A stretch of DNA of 64,000 nt from DASUBV01 sp036501025 (GTDB lineage Bacteria; Actinomycetota; Actinomycetes; Streptosporangiales; Streptosporangiaceae). Below are positions 9,061-17,908 of this stretch, one piece after another. The notes below the pieces were generated by a model. That model had not been told where the DNA came from and ran no database searches. It saw only the letters and a list, made by a program, of their open reading frames with translations. Position numbers and translations under genes: made by a program. Where the stretch lies: assembly GCA_036501025.1 (NCBI GenBank), contig DASYBB010000067.1, positions 48,187 through 112,186 of the forward strand. The letters run 5' to 3'. Position 1 is the first letter of the stretch; each line of letters starts with the position of its first letter.

Positions 9061-9675
9061 TCACAGCGCCGGCTGCGGCACCTCGGCCTGCCCGCTGAGC
9101 TGCATGAGGGCGTGCTCGGCCAGCGTGACCAGGACGTCGCGGCAGGACGACCGGCGCCGCGCGTCGCACAGCAGCACCGGGACCGCGGGGCCGAGGTCCA
9201 GGGCCTTGCGGACGGCCTCGAGGGGGTAGCGGCGGAAGCCGTCGAAGCAGTTCACGGCGACGACGAACGGGATGCCGCGGCGCTCGAAGTAGTCGACCGA
9301 GGGGAAGCAGTCGGCCAGCCGCCTGGTGTCGGCCATGACGACCGCGCCGAGCGCGCCGTAGGCCAGCTCATCCCACATGAACCAGAACCGCTGCTGGCCG
9401 GGCGTGCCGAACAGGTAGACCAGCAGGTCGTCGCGGATGGAGATCCGGCCGAAGTCCATGGCGACGGTGGTGGTGGACTTCTGCTCCACGCCGGCCAGCG
9501 AGTCCACCGCCACGCTGCGCTCGCTCAGGACTTCCTCGGTCCGCAGCGGGCGGATCTCGCTGACCGAGCCGACCAGCGTGGTCTTGCCCACGCCGAAGCC
9601 GCCGGCGATGAGGATCTTGATCGTGATGGGCACGGTGGGCGCCGGCCGTCCGGCCTCAAATACGTCGTAGGCCAT
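9061..9675 (-). CDS. cvnD: conservon GTP/ATP-binding protein (CvnD type)
   Basis: 204-residue small Ras-like P-loop protein, the fourth member of a conservon. The P-loop is GGFGVGKTT (residues 25-33) and the G3-like element is FGTPGQQRFWFMW. In Streptomyces, CvnD proteins bind GTP and work with CvnA-C at the membrane, in analogy to a G-protein-coupled system. The start overlaps the end of the DUF742 gene by 20 bp, showing translational coupling. Order and spacing (A, B, C, D on the minus strand) match known conservons; no cytochrome P450 (CvnE) follows. Confidence 0.92.
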   Translation of the reverse strand: MAYDVFEAGRPAPTVPITIKILIAGGFGVGKTTLVGSVSEIRPLRTEEVLSERSVAVDSLAGVEQKSTTTVAMDFGRISIRDDLLVYLFGTPGQQRFWFMWDELAYGALGAVVMADTRRLADCFPSVDYFERRGIPFVVAVNCFDGFRRYPLEAVRKALDLGPAVPVLLCDARRRSSCRDVLVTLAEHALMQLSGQAEVPQPAL

Positions 9676-10039
9676 CTGCCACTTCCTTCAGGATGTTCAA
9701 GTCGGCCAGCCCGGCGGGCGCCGCCCGGTGAATCGTGACCAGGCCGCGCTCGCGCAGGTCAGAGATGAGGATCCGGACCACGCCCAGCGGCAGGTCCAGG
9801 TCAGAGGCCAAGTCGGCGGCGGGCACCGGGACCCGGCAGGAGCGCAGCACGGTGAGCTGCTCGGGCCCGAGCTGGGACAGGTCATGCCCGGTGCTGCGCA
9901 CCGCGCAGACCAGCGCGAGCAGGTCGAACCGCTCGCCCGAGGGCCGGGTCCGGCCGCCCGTCAGCGCGTACGGGCGGACGACCGGCCCGGCGTCCTGCTC
10001 AGCCCACGGGCTGCCCGGTTCATCGTCAGGCGGGTACAC
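9656..10039 (-). CDS. cvnC: DUF742 protein (CvnC type)
   Basis: 127-residue DUF742 protein. It begins with the conserved VRPYALTGGRTRP region (about residues 20-32) and has a winged-helix-like second half (LPLGVVRILISDLRERGLV). The GTG at 10039 begins 3 nt after the cvnB stop codon, and no in-frame upstream start is possible because a stop precedes it. The family occurs almost only in conservons, where it is thought to bridge the kinase-like sensor and the small GTPase. No catalytic residues are expected. Confidence 0.92.
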   Translation of the reverse strand: MYPPDDEPGSPWAEQDAGPVVRPYALTGGRTRPSGERFDLLALVCAVRSTGHDLSQLGPEQLTVLRSCRVPVPAADLASDLDLPLGVVRILISDLRERGLVTIHRAAPAGLADLNILKEVADGLRRI

Positions 10040-10042
10040 GGC

Positions 10043-10453
10043 TCACACGGCTTCGACCGAGGGCGGCACCGGCCGCGGGGCGACCCCCAGGTGCTCGCCG
10101 ACGCGCTTGACCAGCACCGTCATCTCGTAAGCGACCAGTCCCGCGTCGACGCCCGCGCCGGCCAGCACGGCCAGGCAGCTGCCCTCGCCCGCGGCCGTCA
10201 CGAACAGGAACGCGGCGTCCATCTCGACCACCGTCTGCCGCACCGCGCCGCCGCCGAAATGCTGGCCCGCCCCCCGGGCCAGGCTCTGGAAGCCGGCCGC
10301 GACGGCCGCCAGGTACTCCGCGTCCTCACGGCTCAGCCCGCCCGAGGCGCCGATCGCCAGCCCGTCGCGGGACAAGATCACTGCCTGATCTATCTGCGTG
10401 ACTCGCGCAACCAGGTCATCAAGGAGCCAGTCCAGCTGACCGCCGGTGCTCAT
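10043..10453 (-). CDS. cvnB: roadblock/LC7-domain protein (CvnB type)
   Basis: 136-residue roadblock/LC7 protein, a fold related to the MglB GTPase-activating proteins. The N-terminal segment (STGGQLDWLLDDLVARV) and the central motif AVILSRDGLAIG are typical of CvnB. The start is the ATG at 10453, with GGGGAGG about 6 nt upstream; an in-frame ATG seven codons earlier lacks this signal. It lies 53 bp after the sensor gene and 3 bp before cvnC. By analogy it should regulate nucleotide turnover by CvnD. Confidence 0.93.
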   Translation of the reverse strand: MSTGGQLDWLLDDLVARVTQIDQAVILSRDGLAIGASGGLSREDAEYLAAVAAGFQSLARGAGQHFGGGAVRQTVVEMDAAFLFVTAAGEGSCLAVLAGAGVDAGLVAYEMTVLVKRVGEHLGVAPRPVPPSVEAV

Positions 10454-10506
10454 ATTCGGCCTCCCCTGCCACACTGCCGGGATAGATCGTTAGTGGTAGG
10501 CCTTTT

Positions 10507-13305
10507 CTAGTCGTTATCGGCGGCGGGTGGAACCCCGGCGTCCGGGGCTGACGGCCCGTCGGGCGTGGACCGGCCGAGCTCCCAGCCGCGCTGCAGCGCG
10601 GCCATGGTGTTGCGGGCGGCCTCCGGGGAGGGCAGGCCCGAGCTGCGGCCGGGCGCCAGGTCGGGCCGGGTCGGCTGGCGCAGCTGCGGGGCCAGGCTGG
10701 CCTGGCGGACCCGGGTCGGCAGGCCGAAGTTGGCCGGGTCCGGCTCCGGGGGAGCGGGCGGCGCGACGGGCCGAGAGTCCAGGCTCGCGGCCCCGGCGAA
10801 GCTGTCGCCCCCGAACCCGCCGCCCGGGAAGCCCCCGTTGCCGAAGCTGTCGTTCCCGAGGCTGTCGTTCCCGAAGCTGTCCGGGCCGAAGCTGCCCGCA
10901 CCGAACGGCGAGGAGGGCGAGGAGGGCGGGCGGAACGGCGCGGGGTCGGTGATCGCAGGCTGCGGCCCGGTCACCAGCTCGGCCCAGTCCGCCTCCGGGC
11001 TGACCGGCCCGCTCCCCGCGGCCGCGAGCCGCGACTGCACCCCGATGGTCGGGAGGGGCGGAACCGGCGGCAGGGGCGGCGGCTCGCTCGCGGCCACCGG
11101 CGGGGCGGCCGGGGCCGGCGCGGCGGGCGGCGAGTTCCAGTAGGAGGGGTCAGCCGGGGCCTGCCCGCTCGGGCTGGCGTCGACCGGCCAGGGCAGGCTC
11201 GCGGTCCCGCTGGGCGAGGCCGCCGGGCCGAGGGCCGGGGCGGCCGGCCCGGCCGTCGCGGCGGGCGCGGCCGGCGACGTGCCGTTCCCGTTCCCGGCCG
11301 CGGCCCCGTCGGCCAGGGCCGCGTGGCGGCCGTTGAGCGGCAGGCCGCGGCCATCGGTGCCGATCGCCGGGACGTGCTCGTAGTTATCCTCGTCGACGAC
11401 CAGGACCATCGGGATGATCACGATCGCGGAGGTGCCGCCGTAGACCGACGGCCGGAGCGTGATCTTGATGTCGTGCCGCCGGGCCAGCCGCCCCGCGATG
11501 AACAGGCCCAGCCGGTCGCTGCCCGACAGGTCGAACGCCGGCGGGTCGGCCAGGTTGGCGTTGATCTCGGCCAGCCGCTCCTCGGTGATGCCCAGCCCGC
11601 GGTCCTCGATCTCCACCGCGAACCCGCGGCCCACGATGTCGCCCGAGATCTTCACCGGGGTGTTCGGCGGGGAGAACACCGTCGCGTTCTCGGCCAGCTC
11701 GGCGATCAGGTGGATCACGTCCGCCACCGCGGTGCCCGACAGCGCGGCCCGGGTGCGGGCCTCGACCCGGATCCTCGTGTAGTCCTCGACCTCGGCCACC
11801 GCCGCGCGCAGCACGTCCATCAGCGGCACCGCGTGCCGCCACGTCCGCCCGGCCGGCTCGCCGGACAGGATGATCAGGCCCTCGGCGTGGCGGCGCATCC
11901 GCGTGGTGAGGTGGTCGATCCGGAACAGGTCCTCCAGCTCCTCGGGCTCGCTGGCCCGGCGCTCCATCCCGTCCAGCAGCCGCAGCTGGCGGTGCAGCAG
12001 CACCTGGCTGCGCCGGGCCAGGTTGCGGAACACGTCGCTGATCCCGCGGCGCAGGTTGGCCTCGTCGACGGCCGCCTCGATCGCGGTCCGCTGGACGATG
12101 TTGAACGCCTCCTGGACCTGGTCGATCTCGTCCGAGGACTTCGGCGCCTCGGCCGTGCCCGCCTCCAGCGCCGGCGTCTCCGCCGCCACATCCACGTTCT
12201 CGCCGTCGCGCAGCCGCCGGATCACGCTCGGCAGCCGGTCGTTGGCCAGCTCCAGCGCCGACAGCCGCAGCCCCTTCAGCTGGCTGATCAGCCCGCGGCC
12301 GACCAGGATCGAGAAGATGATCGAGAACACGATGGCGGCCAGGCCGAGCAGGGCCGAGATGATGATTCCGAGCAGGGTCGACCGGCCGTTCGACTTCACC
12401 TGGGCCACGATCAGCGTGGTGTGCGCCGTCAGCATCTTGCCCAGGTTGGTGGCGTACGGAGTGACGGCCTTGGCCCAGGCGGCCAGGGCGACCGGCGGCA
12501 GGCCGCGCGGCGGCTGCTTGCCGATGATCGTGTTCTCGGCCTGGGTCAGCCCCGCGGTCAGCTGCGGCGTGACGTATTTCTGGTACAGGGCGGTCGACGT
12601 CGGCTCCAGCTGGGGCACGGCCTCGGCGACCAGGAACCGGCGCAGCCCGACGAGCTGGGCGAACTCAGCCCGGCTGGCCGGGGTGAACGAGCGCGAGGCC
12701 ACCGAGCCGACGTACAGGTCGCTCTCCTGCAGCGCGAGCATCTCGGACAGGAAGAGGTTGACCCCCTGCTGCGAGGTGGTCACGATCGTCTGGCTGATGT
12801 TGGTCTTCTGGATCGACTGCTGCATGACGTCGTAGCCGGCCAGGACCAGGCCGCTGTACTGGCTGACCACGTCCGGCACGGCGATCCCGCGGCTGGTGAC
12901 CCTGGCCCGCAGCGCGGGCAGCTGGCCCGTGCTGGTGATGAACGCCGTCACCAGCCGCCGGTCCAGCGCCGAGGCGTTGGCCGCGATCGGCCCCTCGCCG
13001 GTCACGTGCTCGAACGCCCGGAGCGCCTTGTCCGTCGCGGCCTCGTCCTTCTGCAGCTTCGCGAGGGCCTTGGGATCGGCCGTGGCCACGTAGAGCACCG
13101 CGTCGCTGCGCTCGGTGGCCAGCGCGTTCATCACGGCCGCGTCCGGGTTCACCGTGTTGTTGGCCACCGTCCCGGCGTGCGTCAGGTCGAGCGCCGTCTT
13201 GACCGAGTTCGTCGTGGCGTAGGCGTAGACGCCGGCCAGTGACAGCAGCGGGACCAGGATGAGAAGGAGTACCCGAAGGCGGATCGACTTGTGACGCAGC
13301 CCCAT
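10507..13305 (-). CDS. cvnA: nitrate/nitrite-sensor (NIT) domain histidine-kinase-like protein (CvnA type)
   Basis: 932-residue membrane sensor. In order: transmembrane segment at about 11-30, an extracytoplasmic NIT-type helical domain, a second membrane segment at about 312-336, a HAMP-like linker, a dimerisation helix (NLARRSQVLLHRQLRLLDGMERR region), an HATPase domain at about 520-650 with AELAENATVFSPP and DRLGLFIAGRLA boxes, then a ~280-residue disordered Pro/Ala/Gly tail. The tail holds short repeats of the FGNDS(L/F)GNDS type. The frame stays open upstream to 13785, but MGLRHKSIRLR at 13305 puts the charged residues before the first membrane helix as in relatives. It is the first gene of the conservon and divergent from hpnC. 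Confidence 0.9.
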   Translation of the reverse strand: MGLRHKSIRLRVLLLILVPLLSLAGVYAYATTNSVKTALDLTHAGTVANNTVNPDAAVMNALATERSDAVLYVATADPKALAKLQKDEAATDKALRAFEHVTGEGPIAANASALDRRLVTAFITSTGQLPALRARVTSRGIAVPDVVSQYSGLVLAGYDVMQQSIQKTNISQTIVTTSQQGVNLFLSEMLALQESDLYVGSVASRSFTPASRAEFAQLVGLRRFLVAEAVPQLEPTSTALYQKYVTPQLTAGLTQAENTIIGKQPPRGLPPVALAAWAKAVTPYATNLGKMLTAHTTLIVAQVKSNGRSTLLGIIISALLGLAAIVFSIIFSILVGRGLISQLKGLRLSALELANDRLPSVIRRLRDGENVDVAAETPALEAGTAEAPKSSDEIDQVQEAFNIVQRTAIEAAVDEANLRRGISDVFRNLARRSQVLLHRQLRLLDGMERRASEPEELEDLFRIDHLTTRMRRHAEGLIILSGEPAGRTWRHAVPLMDVLRAAVAEVEDYTRIRVEARTRAALSGTAVADVIHLIAELAENATVFSPPNTPVKISGDIVGRGFAVEIEDRGLGITEERLAEINANLADPPAFDLSGSDRLGLFIAGRLARRHDIKITLRPSVYGGTSAIVIIPMVLVVDEDNYEHVPAIGTDGRGLPLNGRHAALADGAAAGNGNGTSPAAPAATAGPAAPALGPAASPSGTASLPWPVDASPSGQAPADPSYWNSPPAAPAPAAPPVAASEPPPLPPVPPLPTIGVQSRLAAAGSGPVSPEADWAELVTGPQPAITDPAPFRPPSSPSSPFGAGSFGPDSFGNDSLGNDSFGNGGFPGGGFGGDSFAGAASLDSRPVAPPAPPEPDPANFGLPTRVRQASLAPQLRQPTRPDLAPGRSSGLPSPEAARNTMAALQRGWELGRSTPDGPSAPDAGVPPAADND

Positions 13306-13779
13306 GGATGTGCCCCGGTGATGAGAAGGGTCGCTGGACCGCCGATAGGCGGGTGGGTCGGTGCAGGATTCGGAGCTTAACACCCCGTTTACTTGCGCGT
13401 AGGCAGAACTGTGGGCATTGGTAAGTGCCTTTTCCGTTCCTGCCGGGGTGCCGTGATGTCGCCCGTTTTGTGAGGCATCCGAGGCCCCCGGAACCGCCCC
13501 GCATGGGCTGTATGTCCGCGCGCTAATTCCTGACCTAAACGCTGGGAAACCCGAGGCTGACGGCAAGTCAAATACCCGGCGAAACATGGGTCCTTCCGCC
13601 CCGCCGGGCACCGCCCGCCGGTGCCCTGATCGCCGGCGCCCCGGGCGCGGCCCGCGCCGCGCCCGGCGCCCGGCGCGGGACCGGATCCGCCCCGGCCGCC
13701 GCCGGCCCGGCCGGGCGCGCGCCCGGCCGCCGGCCGCCCGCCCCGGCGGCGGTAACAGAGCAGCAACGCACCGGTCATC

Positions 13780-13793
13780 TGACATTTACGTCA
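13780..13793. promoter_or_regulatory. palindrome TGAC-N6-GTCA, copy 1
   Basis: TGACATTTACGTCA, preceded by CATC and extending to CTGAC/GTCAG symmetry. A near copy with the same flank lies 165 bp downstream. Symmetry and repetition suggest a dimeric regulator site in front of the hopanoid operon; the regulator is unknown. Confidence 0.35.
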
Positions 13794-13944
13794 GTAATTA
13801 AGTGGCGCTCGGCCGGATTCTCTGATTCACGGTGAGTCCGGCCCCGGCGGACGGTCAACCTATTAAGATCCCGTCCTCGGCATGCTGCGGCAGAAGCGGA
13901 GGTCCGGCGCAGTTCCGGCCGGGAAACACGACACGGGCGTCATC

Positions 13945-13958
13945 TGACGCTCACGTCA
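13945..13958. promoter_or_regulatory. palindrome TGAC-N6-GTCA, copy 2
   Basis: TGACGCTCACGTCA, again preceded by CATC and followed by an AT-rich TTATTTG stretch. It ends 61 bp before the hpnC start, where an operator or activator site would be expected. The eight leading bases (CATCTGAC) and ACGTCA are identical in both copies, while the centre differs. Confidence 0.4.
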
Positions 13959-14019
13959 TTATTTGCCTTCATTACCTCAGGGGACCGAAAATGGGCCGGT
14001 GGCACGCGAGGGTACGCGG

Positions 14020-14883
14020 ATGAGAGAGAAGTTTCTCTGGGCGCAGGATGACGAGGCAGTCCGCACGGACGCGATGGCATCCCGCTCGGCCGGGGAGAAC
14101 TTCCCTGTAGCGCTGCGCATCCTCCCGGCTGCGCGGCGCCGTCACCTCATGGCCATCTACGGTTTTGCCCGGATTACGGACGACATCGGGGATGAGGCGC
14201 CGCCCGCCGAGCGAGCCGCGCTTCTGGACGAGCTGGAAGCGGATCTCGGCGAGCTGAAGTCCGGCCGGGCGCGCCTTCCGGTGATTCGCGCGCTCGAGCC
14301 GACGATCTGCGGGCTGGGTGTTCCCGAGCAGCTCTTTATTGACATCATCAGCGCTAATCGGCAGGACCAGATTGTCTCGCGTTACGAGACCTTCGCGGAC
14401 CTGGCCGGATATTGCCGGCTCTCGGCCAACCCCATCGGCCGGATGGTGCTGTATGTATTCGGCGAGTTTTCGGAGCGCCGCGCCGAGTTGTCCGACCGGG
14501 TCTGCACGGCGCTGCAGCTGGCCGAGCACTGGCAGGACGTCGCCGAGGATTACCGGGCCGGCCGGATCTACCTGCCCGGCGCGGACCTCCGCGAGTACGG
14601 CGTCGATGAGGCCGACCTGGCCGCGCCCGCCGCGTCCGCGCGGCTGCTGGGGCTGATGACGTTCGAGACCAAGCGGGCCGGCGAGCTCCTGGACTCCGGC
14701 GCCCCGCTGGTCGGCACGCTGCGCGGCACGGCCCGGCTGGCCGTGGGCGGCTACGTGGCGGGCGGCCGGGCCGCGCTGGACTCGATCGCCGGCGTCGGCT
14801 ACGACGTGCTGGCCCATCAGGCCGCGCCCGGCAAGCGCACCCTCGCGGCCCGGCTGCTGCGCACGGTGGTGACAGGACGGTGA
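14020..14883 (+). CDS. hpnC: squalene synthase HpnC (hydroxysqualene-forming step)
   Basis: 287-residue trans-isoprenyl diphosphate synthase of the squalene/phytoene synthase fold. In the HpnCDE route, HpnD makes presqualene diphosphate from two farnesyl diphosphates and HpnC converts it to hydroxysqualene. The first Asp-rich motif is TDDIGD (residues 53-58) and the second region is LAEHWQDVAEDYRAGRIYLP. The ATG at 14020 is chosen because GAGGG lies 7-8 nt upstream and the family start follows; an in-frame start 19 codons earlier has no such signal. First gene of an operon in which nearly every junction overlaps by 4 bp. Confidence 0.93.
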   Translation: MREKFLWAQDDEAVRTDAMASRSAGENFPVALRILPAARRRHLMAIYGFARITDDIGDEAPPAERAALLDELEADLGELKSGRARLPVIRALEPTICGLGVPEQLFIDIISANRQDQIVSRYETFADLAGYCRLSANPIGRMVLYVFGEFSERRAELSDRVCTALQLAEHWQDVAEDYRAGRIYLPGADLREYGVDEADLAAPAASARLLGLMTFETKRAGELLDSGAPLVGTLRGTARLAVGGYVAGGRAALDSIAGVGYDVLAHQAAPGKRTLAARLLRTVVTGR

Positions 14884-15869
14884 GCACTATCGCGACGCCG
14901 ACCCCGGACGTGGACGCGGCCTACAAGCACTGCGAGCACGTCACCCGGACCCAGGCGCGGAACTTCGCCTACGGCATCACGCTGCTGCCCGGCGACAAGC
15001 GCCGGGCGCTGTCGGCCGTGTACGCGCTGGCCCGGCGGATCGACGACATCGGTGACGGGGACCTGCCGGCCGACACCAAGCTCACCGCGCTGGCCCAGGC
15101 CCGCGCCGAGGTGATCGACCTGGCCGGCGGCGGCACGGCGCCCGCCGGGGACCCGGTCCTGGTCGCGCTGGGCGACGCGGCGCGCCGGTTCCCGATCCCG
15201 GTCGCGGCCTTCGGCGAGCTCATCGAGGGCTGCGAGGCCGACGTGCGGGGGGTGACGTACCGGACATTCGACCAGCTGGAGCACTACTGCCGGTGCGTGG
15301 CCGGCTCCATCGGGCGGCTGTCGCTCGGCGTCTTCGGCTGCGCCGAGCCGGCCGTGGCCGAGCCGCTGGCGGACTCGCTGGGCGTGGCCCTGCAGCTGAC
15401 CAACATCCTCCGCGATATCCGCGAGGACCTGGGCAACGGCCGCGTCTACCTGCCCGCCGAGGACCTGAGGCGGTTCGGCTGCACGCTGGAGCCGGGCGGC
15501 ACGCTCGGTCCCTACGGCACCGCCCCGGCGAGCACCGGGAGCGACGGGGCCGGCCCGGCCGGCACCGGGCCGGCCAGCACCGGGCCGCGGGGGACCGCCG
15601 GCGGCGGCATGGAGCGGCTGATCCGGTTCGAGGCGGACCGCGCGCGGGGCTGGTACGCCCGCGGCCTGGCGCTGATGCCGCTGCTGGACTGGCGCAGCAA
15701 GGCGTCGACCGGCGCGATGGCGGGCATCTACCTGCGCCTGCTGGATCACATGTCGGCCACGCCCGGCACGGTGCTGCAGGAGCGGATGTCCCTCCCGGCC
15801 AAGGAAAAGCTGCTGGTCGCGGGCCGCTCCCTGCTGGGCCGGACGCCGGTCCCGAGGAGCAGGTCATGA
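14880..15869 (+). CDS. hpnD: presqualene diphosphate synthase HpnD
   Basis: 329-residue prenyl synthase that condenses two farnesyl diphosphates to presqualene diphosphate. Motifs are RIDDIGD (about 53-59) and NILRDIREDLGNGRVYLP. A Gly/Thr/Ser/Pro-rich insertion of about 35 residues (from GPYGTAPASTG, about residue 212) separates the second Asp-rich region from the last helices; it makes the protein longer than the usual ~280. GTG start overlapping the hpnC stop (GTGA), so translation is coupled. Confidence 0.93.
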   Translation: MSTIATPTPDVDAAYKHCEHVTRTQARNFAYGITLLPGDKRRALSAVYALARRIDDIGDGDLPADTKLTALAQARAEVIDLAGGGTAPAGDPVLVALGDAARRFPIPVAAFGELIEGCEADVRGVTYRTFDQLEHYCRCVAGSIGRLSLGVFGCAEPAVAEPLADSLGVALQLTNILRDIREDLGNGRVYLPAEDLRRFGCTLEPGGTLGPYGTAPASTGSDGAGPAGTGPASTGPRGTAGGGMERLIRFEADRARGWYARGLALMPLLDWRSKASTGAMAGIYLRLLDHMSATPGTVLQERMSLPAKEKLLVAGRSLLGRTPVPRSRS

Positions 15870-17908
15870 CCGGCGGGAGCGCCGCCGGCGGGAGCCCCGC
15901 TGGCGGGAGCGCGATGGCCGGCGGCGACGCCGACGGGGAGACAAAGCGCGCCGGGGATGCGAGGCCCGGCGGGGAAGCGGCAGGAGACGAGCGGGCGGCG
16001 GCCGGGGGGAACGCGGCCGCGGGCCACGGAACGGCCGCCGGCGGGAGGGCGCCGGCTAACGGGGAAGAGATCACCGGGGGAGACACGGGGGCCGGGGGAA
16101 GCACAGTGACGGACGTGGGCACGGAGACCGGCGAAATTCCGTCCGGGAGCAGAAATCCTGCGACGACCGGAAATATCGGGGCGCGGCAGAGTGCTGGGGT
16201 TGCCGGAGCACCGGGTGCTCCGGGGAAGACAGGGGCTGAAAGGACTGCGGTGACTCACGGCGAGGCGGTGACTCACGGCGAGGCCGGGACTCACGGCGAG
16301 GCCGGGACTCACGGGGCCGGGACAGCCGGGCCGGGGCGGGCGGGCACGTCGCCGGCCGGGCCGGGCGTGTCGGCGCGGCCGCCGGGCATGACCGGGCCGC
16401 CCGGCCCGGCTGGCCGGCATGTCGTCGTCATCGGCGGCGGGCTGGCGGGCATCACGGCGGCGATCCGGCTGCGCGAGTCCGGCGCCGCCGTCACTGTGCT
16501 GGAGGGCCGCCCCTGGCTCGGCGGCGCGACCTGCTCCTTCACCCGCGGCGAGAAGGTCATCGACAACGGCCAGCACGTGTTCCTGCGCTGCTGCACCGAG
16601 TACCAGGCGCTGCTGGCCCGGCTCGGCATGGCCGGCTCGGTGTCGATGCAGGAGCGCTTCGACGTCACCGTGCTCACGCCCGGCGGGCAGGCCCGGCTGC
16701 GCCGCAACTCGCTGCCGGCGCCGCTGCACCTGAGCGGCGCGCTGGCCCGTTACGGGCTGCTGACCGCCGGCGAGCGGCTCAAGGTCGGCCGCGCGGCGCT
16801 CGGGATGCGGTTCGCCGACCCGGCCAGCCCGCGCCTGGACGACCAGCGGCTCGGCGACTGGCTCGGGAGCCGCTGGCAGGGCGAGCGGGCCCGCCGCCGG
16901 CTGTGGGACCTGTTCATCATCTCGGCCCTGAACATCGCCGGCGACGACGCCAGCGCGGCCCTGTCCGCCACGGTGATCAAGACCGCGCTCCTGGGCCGCA
17001 AGGACGCTGCGGACATCGGAATGGCCGCCATCCCACTCGGCGACCTGCACGGCGAGTCGTCCCTGCGCCTGCTCACCCGACTCGGCGTGGACGTCCGGCT
17101 GGGCACCAAGGCCACCGCCATCGAGCCGGGCGGCACCGGGCCGGGCGGCACCGGGCCCGGTGGATCGGGCTCAGGCGGATCGGGCTCAGGCGGATCGGGG
17201 CCGGCCGGGTCCGAGGCCGCCGACGGGCCGGGCGCGGGGCGGTTCCGGGTGCCGGTTGTGTCGGGTGGCGGCCCGGACGGGGTGCTGAGTGCCGACGCCG
17301 TGGTGCTGGCCGTGCCGGCCGCCGCGGCCGTCCGGCTGGCGCCGCCCCGGCTGGCCGCGAGCGCGGCGCGCTGGGGCGAGCTGGGCGTCTCGCCCATCGT
17401 CAACGTGCACGTGCACTACGACCGCCGGGTCACCCGGCTGCCGTTCGCGGCCGCCCTGGAGTCGCCCGTGCAGTGGGTGTTCGACAAGACCCGGGCCGCC
17501 GGCGTGACCTCGGGCCAGTACCTGGCCGTGTCGCAGTCGGCGGCCGACGACTACGTGGACGTCCCGGCCGCGCGCATCCGCGAGGAGTTCCTGCCCGCAC
17601 TGGCGCAGCTCTTCCCGGCCGCCGCGGACGCCCGCGTCCTTGACTTCTTTGTCACCAGAGAGCGCCGGGCGACATTCCGCCAGGGGCCAGGAACAGGTCG
17701 GCTGCGGCCGGGGGCGGGCACGGTCGTGCCGGGCCTCGCGCTGGCAGGCGCATGGACGGAAACGGGGTGGCCAGACACCATGGAGGGCGCCGTGCGGAGC
17801 GGACAGAACGCCGCAGAGCACATCTTGTCAGGGCTGGCCGCGCTTGGCCCGGCCGCACGCAACCCGCGGGCGCAGGCCGGCGCGGTCACGGCGGGGGCGT
17901 CGTCATGA
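15866..17908 (+). CDS. hpnE: hydroxysqualene dehydroxylase HpnE, with long low-complexity N-terminal extension
   Basis: FAD-dependent amine-oxidase-fold enzyme that reduces hydroxysqualene to squalene. The dinucleotide motif VVVIGGGLAGITAA begins near residue 186, followed by LEGRPWLGGATCSF; the C-terminal GAWTETGWPDTMEGAVRSG is the second FAD-binding block. From the ATG at 15866, which overlaps the hpnD stop (ATGA), the protein has 680 residues, of which the first ~174 are Gly/Ala-rich with THGEA repeats. An in-frame ATG at 16388 would give a normal ~506-residue enzyme. A second Gly/Ser insertion (GGSGSGGSGSGG) lies near residue 430. Whether the extension is translated is open; the overlapping start argues that it is. 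Confidence 0.9.
   Translation: MTGGSAAGGSPAGGSAMAGGDADGETKRAGDARPGGEAAGDERAAAGGNAAAGHGTAAGGRAPANGEEITGGDTGAGGSTVTDVGTETGEIPSGSRNPATTGNIGARQSAGVAGAPGAPGKTGAERTAVTHGEAVTHGEAGTHGEAGTHGAGTAGPGRAGTSPAGPGVSARPPGMTGPPGPAGRHVVVIGGGLAGITAAIRLRESGAAVTVLEGRPWLGGATCSFTRGEKVIDNGQHVFLRCCTEYQALLARLGMAGSVSMQERFDVTVLTPGGQARLRRNSLPAPLHLSGALARYGLLTAGERLKVGRAALGMRFADPASPRLDDQRLGDWLGSRWQGERARRRLWDLFIISALNIAGDDASAALSATVIKTALLGRKDAADIGMAAIPLGDLHGESSLRLLTRLGVDVRLGTKATAIEPGGTGPGGTGPGGSGSGGSGSGGSGPAGSEAADGPGAGRFRVPVVSGGGPDGVLSADAVVLAVPAAAAVRLAPPRLAASAARWGELGVSPIVNVHVHYDRRVTRLPFAAALESPVQWVFDKTRAAGVTSGQYLAVSQSAADDYVDVPAARIREEFLPALAQLFPAAADARVLDFFVTRERRATFRQGPGTGRLRPGAGTVVPGLALAGAWTETGWPDTMEGAVRSGQNAAEHILSGLAALGPAARNPRAQAGAVTAGASS
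16250..16315 (+). repeat. 18-bp tandem repeat inside hpnE extension
   Basis: Three full copies and a partial copy of an 18-bp unit (GTGACTCACGGCGAGGCG with one or two changes) at 16250, 16268, 16286 and 16304, encoding (V/G)THGEA. The unit length keeps the reading frame, so expansion or contraction would change only the length of the disordered segment. Confidence 0.85.

Larger units (their letters stand above)
13306..14019. other. 714-bp divergent intergenic region (cvnA / hpnC)
   Basis: Contains no gene I can support. About 13595-13755 is extremely GC-rich and low in complexity (runs of GCCGG/CCGGC). The flanks are more AT-rich and carry the likely promoters: 13306-13590 for the conservon, 13760-14019 for the hopanoid operon. 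Two related palindromes within the latter are listed separately. Confidence 0.5.

Noticed and set aside
11323..13242. 639-codon plus-strand frame opposite cvnA
   Set aside because: Shadow frame; the minus-strand sensor kinase is well supported by domain order and operon context.
16250..16315. possible CRISPR-like array (regular 18-bp repeats)
   Set aside because: Units are directly adjacent with no spacers, in frame with hpnE, and no cas genes are present.
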